Source: BS750m-G62 sp964577175 (GTDB taxonomy: Bacteria > Planctomycetota > Phycisphaerae > FEN-1346). Taken from it: DNA of 30,405 nucleotides. The translations under genes were made by a program, and so were the position numbers. Shown piece by piece: positions 30,111 through 30,405 of this stretch. Every line of letters starts with the position of its first letter. Position 1 is the first letter of the stretch. The DNA is taken from positions 1-30,405 of the forward strand of contig CAZNYC010000039.1 in assembly GCA_964577175.1 (NCBI GenBank), given 5' to 3'. The notes beneath the pieces were generated by a model. It did no database searches and was not told the origin of the DNA. It saw only the letters and a list, made by a program, of their open reading frames with translations.

Positions 30111-30327
30111 ATGCGCCTCGACCGCGTCCTCGCGCCGCTTGCGCCTTGGCTGCTGATGCTGGCGATGCTCTCTCCCTTGTCGGCTGCGGCCGAGGGGGCG
30201 GAGGGCGGTCGTCTGCGACGGCGTCCGGCGCCTGCGGCTGGATGAGATTCACGTGCCCCGCGCCGAGGGCGACGCCGAGCCCGTCCTGCTGCACGACGTG
30301 GGCCGGGTGGACCGCGGCGAGCGGTGA
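30111..30327 (+). pseudogene. Small secreted protein with apparent frameshift
   Basis: ATG at 30111 has GGAGGAGG six bases upstream, the best ribosome binding site in the window. It encodes a clear signal peptide (MRLDRVLAPLAPWLLMLAML, then SPLSAAA). In that frame translation stops at 30245 after 44 residues, the last fifteen being Arg/Pro/Ala-rich and unlike a protein. One frame over, from about 30205 to a TGA at 30327, the sequence reads AVVCDGVRRLRLDEIHVPRA then EGDAEPVLLHDVGRV, which looks like real protein. A one-base change in the G-rich run at 30193-30208 would join the two parts into a ~71-residue secreted protein. It may be a true disruption, an assembly error, or a real 44-residue product. 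I do not recognise a family. Confidence 0.45.
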
Positions 30328-30353
30328 AGCGCCGGCGCCTTGCGCCGCGACTT

Positions 30354-30405
30354 GTGTGGCCCGGCCGGTCTTGCCCGGCCGGGAGGAACGCTCGACCCGG
30401 TTGGA
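30354..30405. repeat. Double-hairpin element, cut by window end
   Basis: GTGTGG, then CCCGGCCGG (30360-30368) with loop TCTTGC and arm 30375-30383, then a 12-base spacer and CCCGGTTGG (30396-30404), where the window ends. The order and stems match the element at 6185-6254, whose second arm would follow here. Confidence 0.75.

Overview
The window is very GC-rich DNA with long genes, Pro/Ala/Glu-rich secreted proteins, and an ExbB-ExbD pair next to a membrane-anchored alpha/alpha-toroid protein. It also has a Gld-like ABC cassette with a DUF4340 protein, a very long AsmA-like protein and LpxH. Together these suggest a Gram-negative (LPS-bearing) member of the Planctomycetota or a close PVC relative, probably an uncultured lineage. 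That placement is inference from gene content; no rRNA or other phylogenetic marker lies in the window.

Layout. (1) Positions 1-6172, plus strand: an ExbB-like proton channel cut by the window edge, ExbD, and a 1505-residue protein. That protein combines a PD40 propeller, a TonB-like transmembrane helix, a long Pro-rich linker built of about 207-residue repeats, and a squalene-cyclase-like toroid. (2) 6295-11068, plus: a secreted protein with its own good sigma70-type promoter, a secreted TolB-N-like plus CBM-like protein, endonuclease V and a HAD hydrolase; the last three are chained by overlaps. (3) 11177-17909, plus: a promoter and a four-gene Gld-like operon (ATPase, permease, GldG-like protein, DUF4340 protein). 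The GldG-like protein seems to carry an embedded YebC/TACO1-like segment. (4) 18076-25412, minus: a membrane GT39-like protein, an AsmA-like protein with five 118-residue modules, LpxH and an amidohydrolase. Between LpxH and the amidohydrolase, on the plus strand, lies a self-contained small-RNA locus: a 20-bp perfect dyad, a near-perfect sigma54 -24/-12 promoter, about 114 nt of non-coding sequence and a strong intrinsic terminator. (5) 25642-30405: an FAD/NAD(P) oxidoreductase (plus), HemB and a secreted GalM-like mutarotase (both minus), and a small secreted reading frame that looks frameshifted.

Nearly every intergenic space holds short hairpin repeats. There are at least two families: a ~98-bp palindrome (three copies), and composite elements made of 6-12-bp hairpins. 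In the composites the stem sequence differs from copy to copy while the small loop often keeps a CTTG/CAAG core and the flanks read GTG(G/T)CAC-like. One tandem pair of these elements has become coding sequence at the 3' end of a gene and creates an ATGA overlap with the endonuclease V gene.

The main candidates for new biology are the sigma54-driven small RNA, the TonB-like toroid protein beside ExbB/ExbD, the YebC-like segment inside the GldG-like protein, and the stem-covarying hairpin family. All calls are from reading the sequence; no database search was run.
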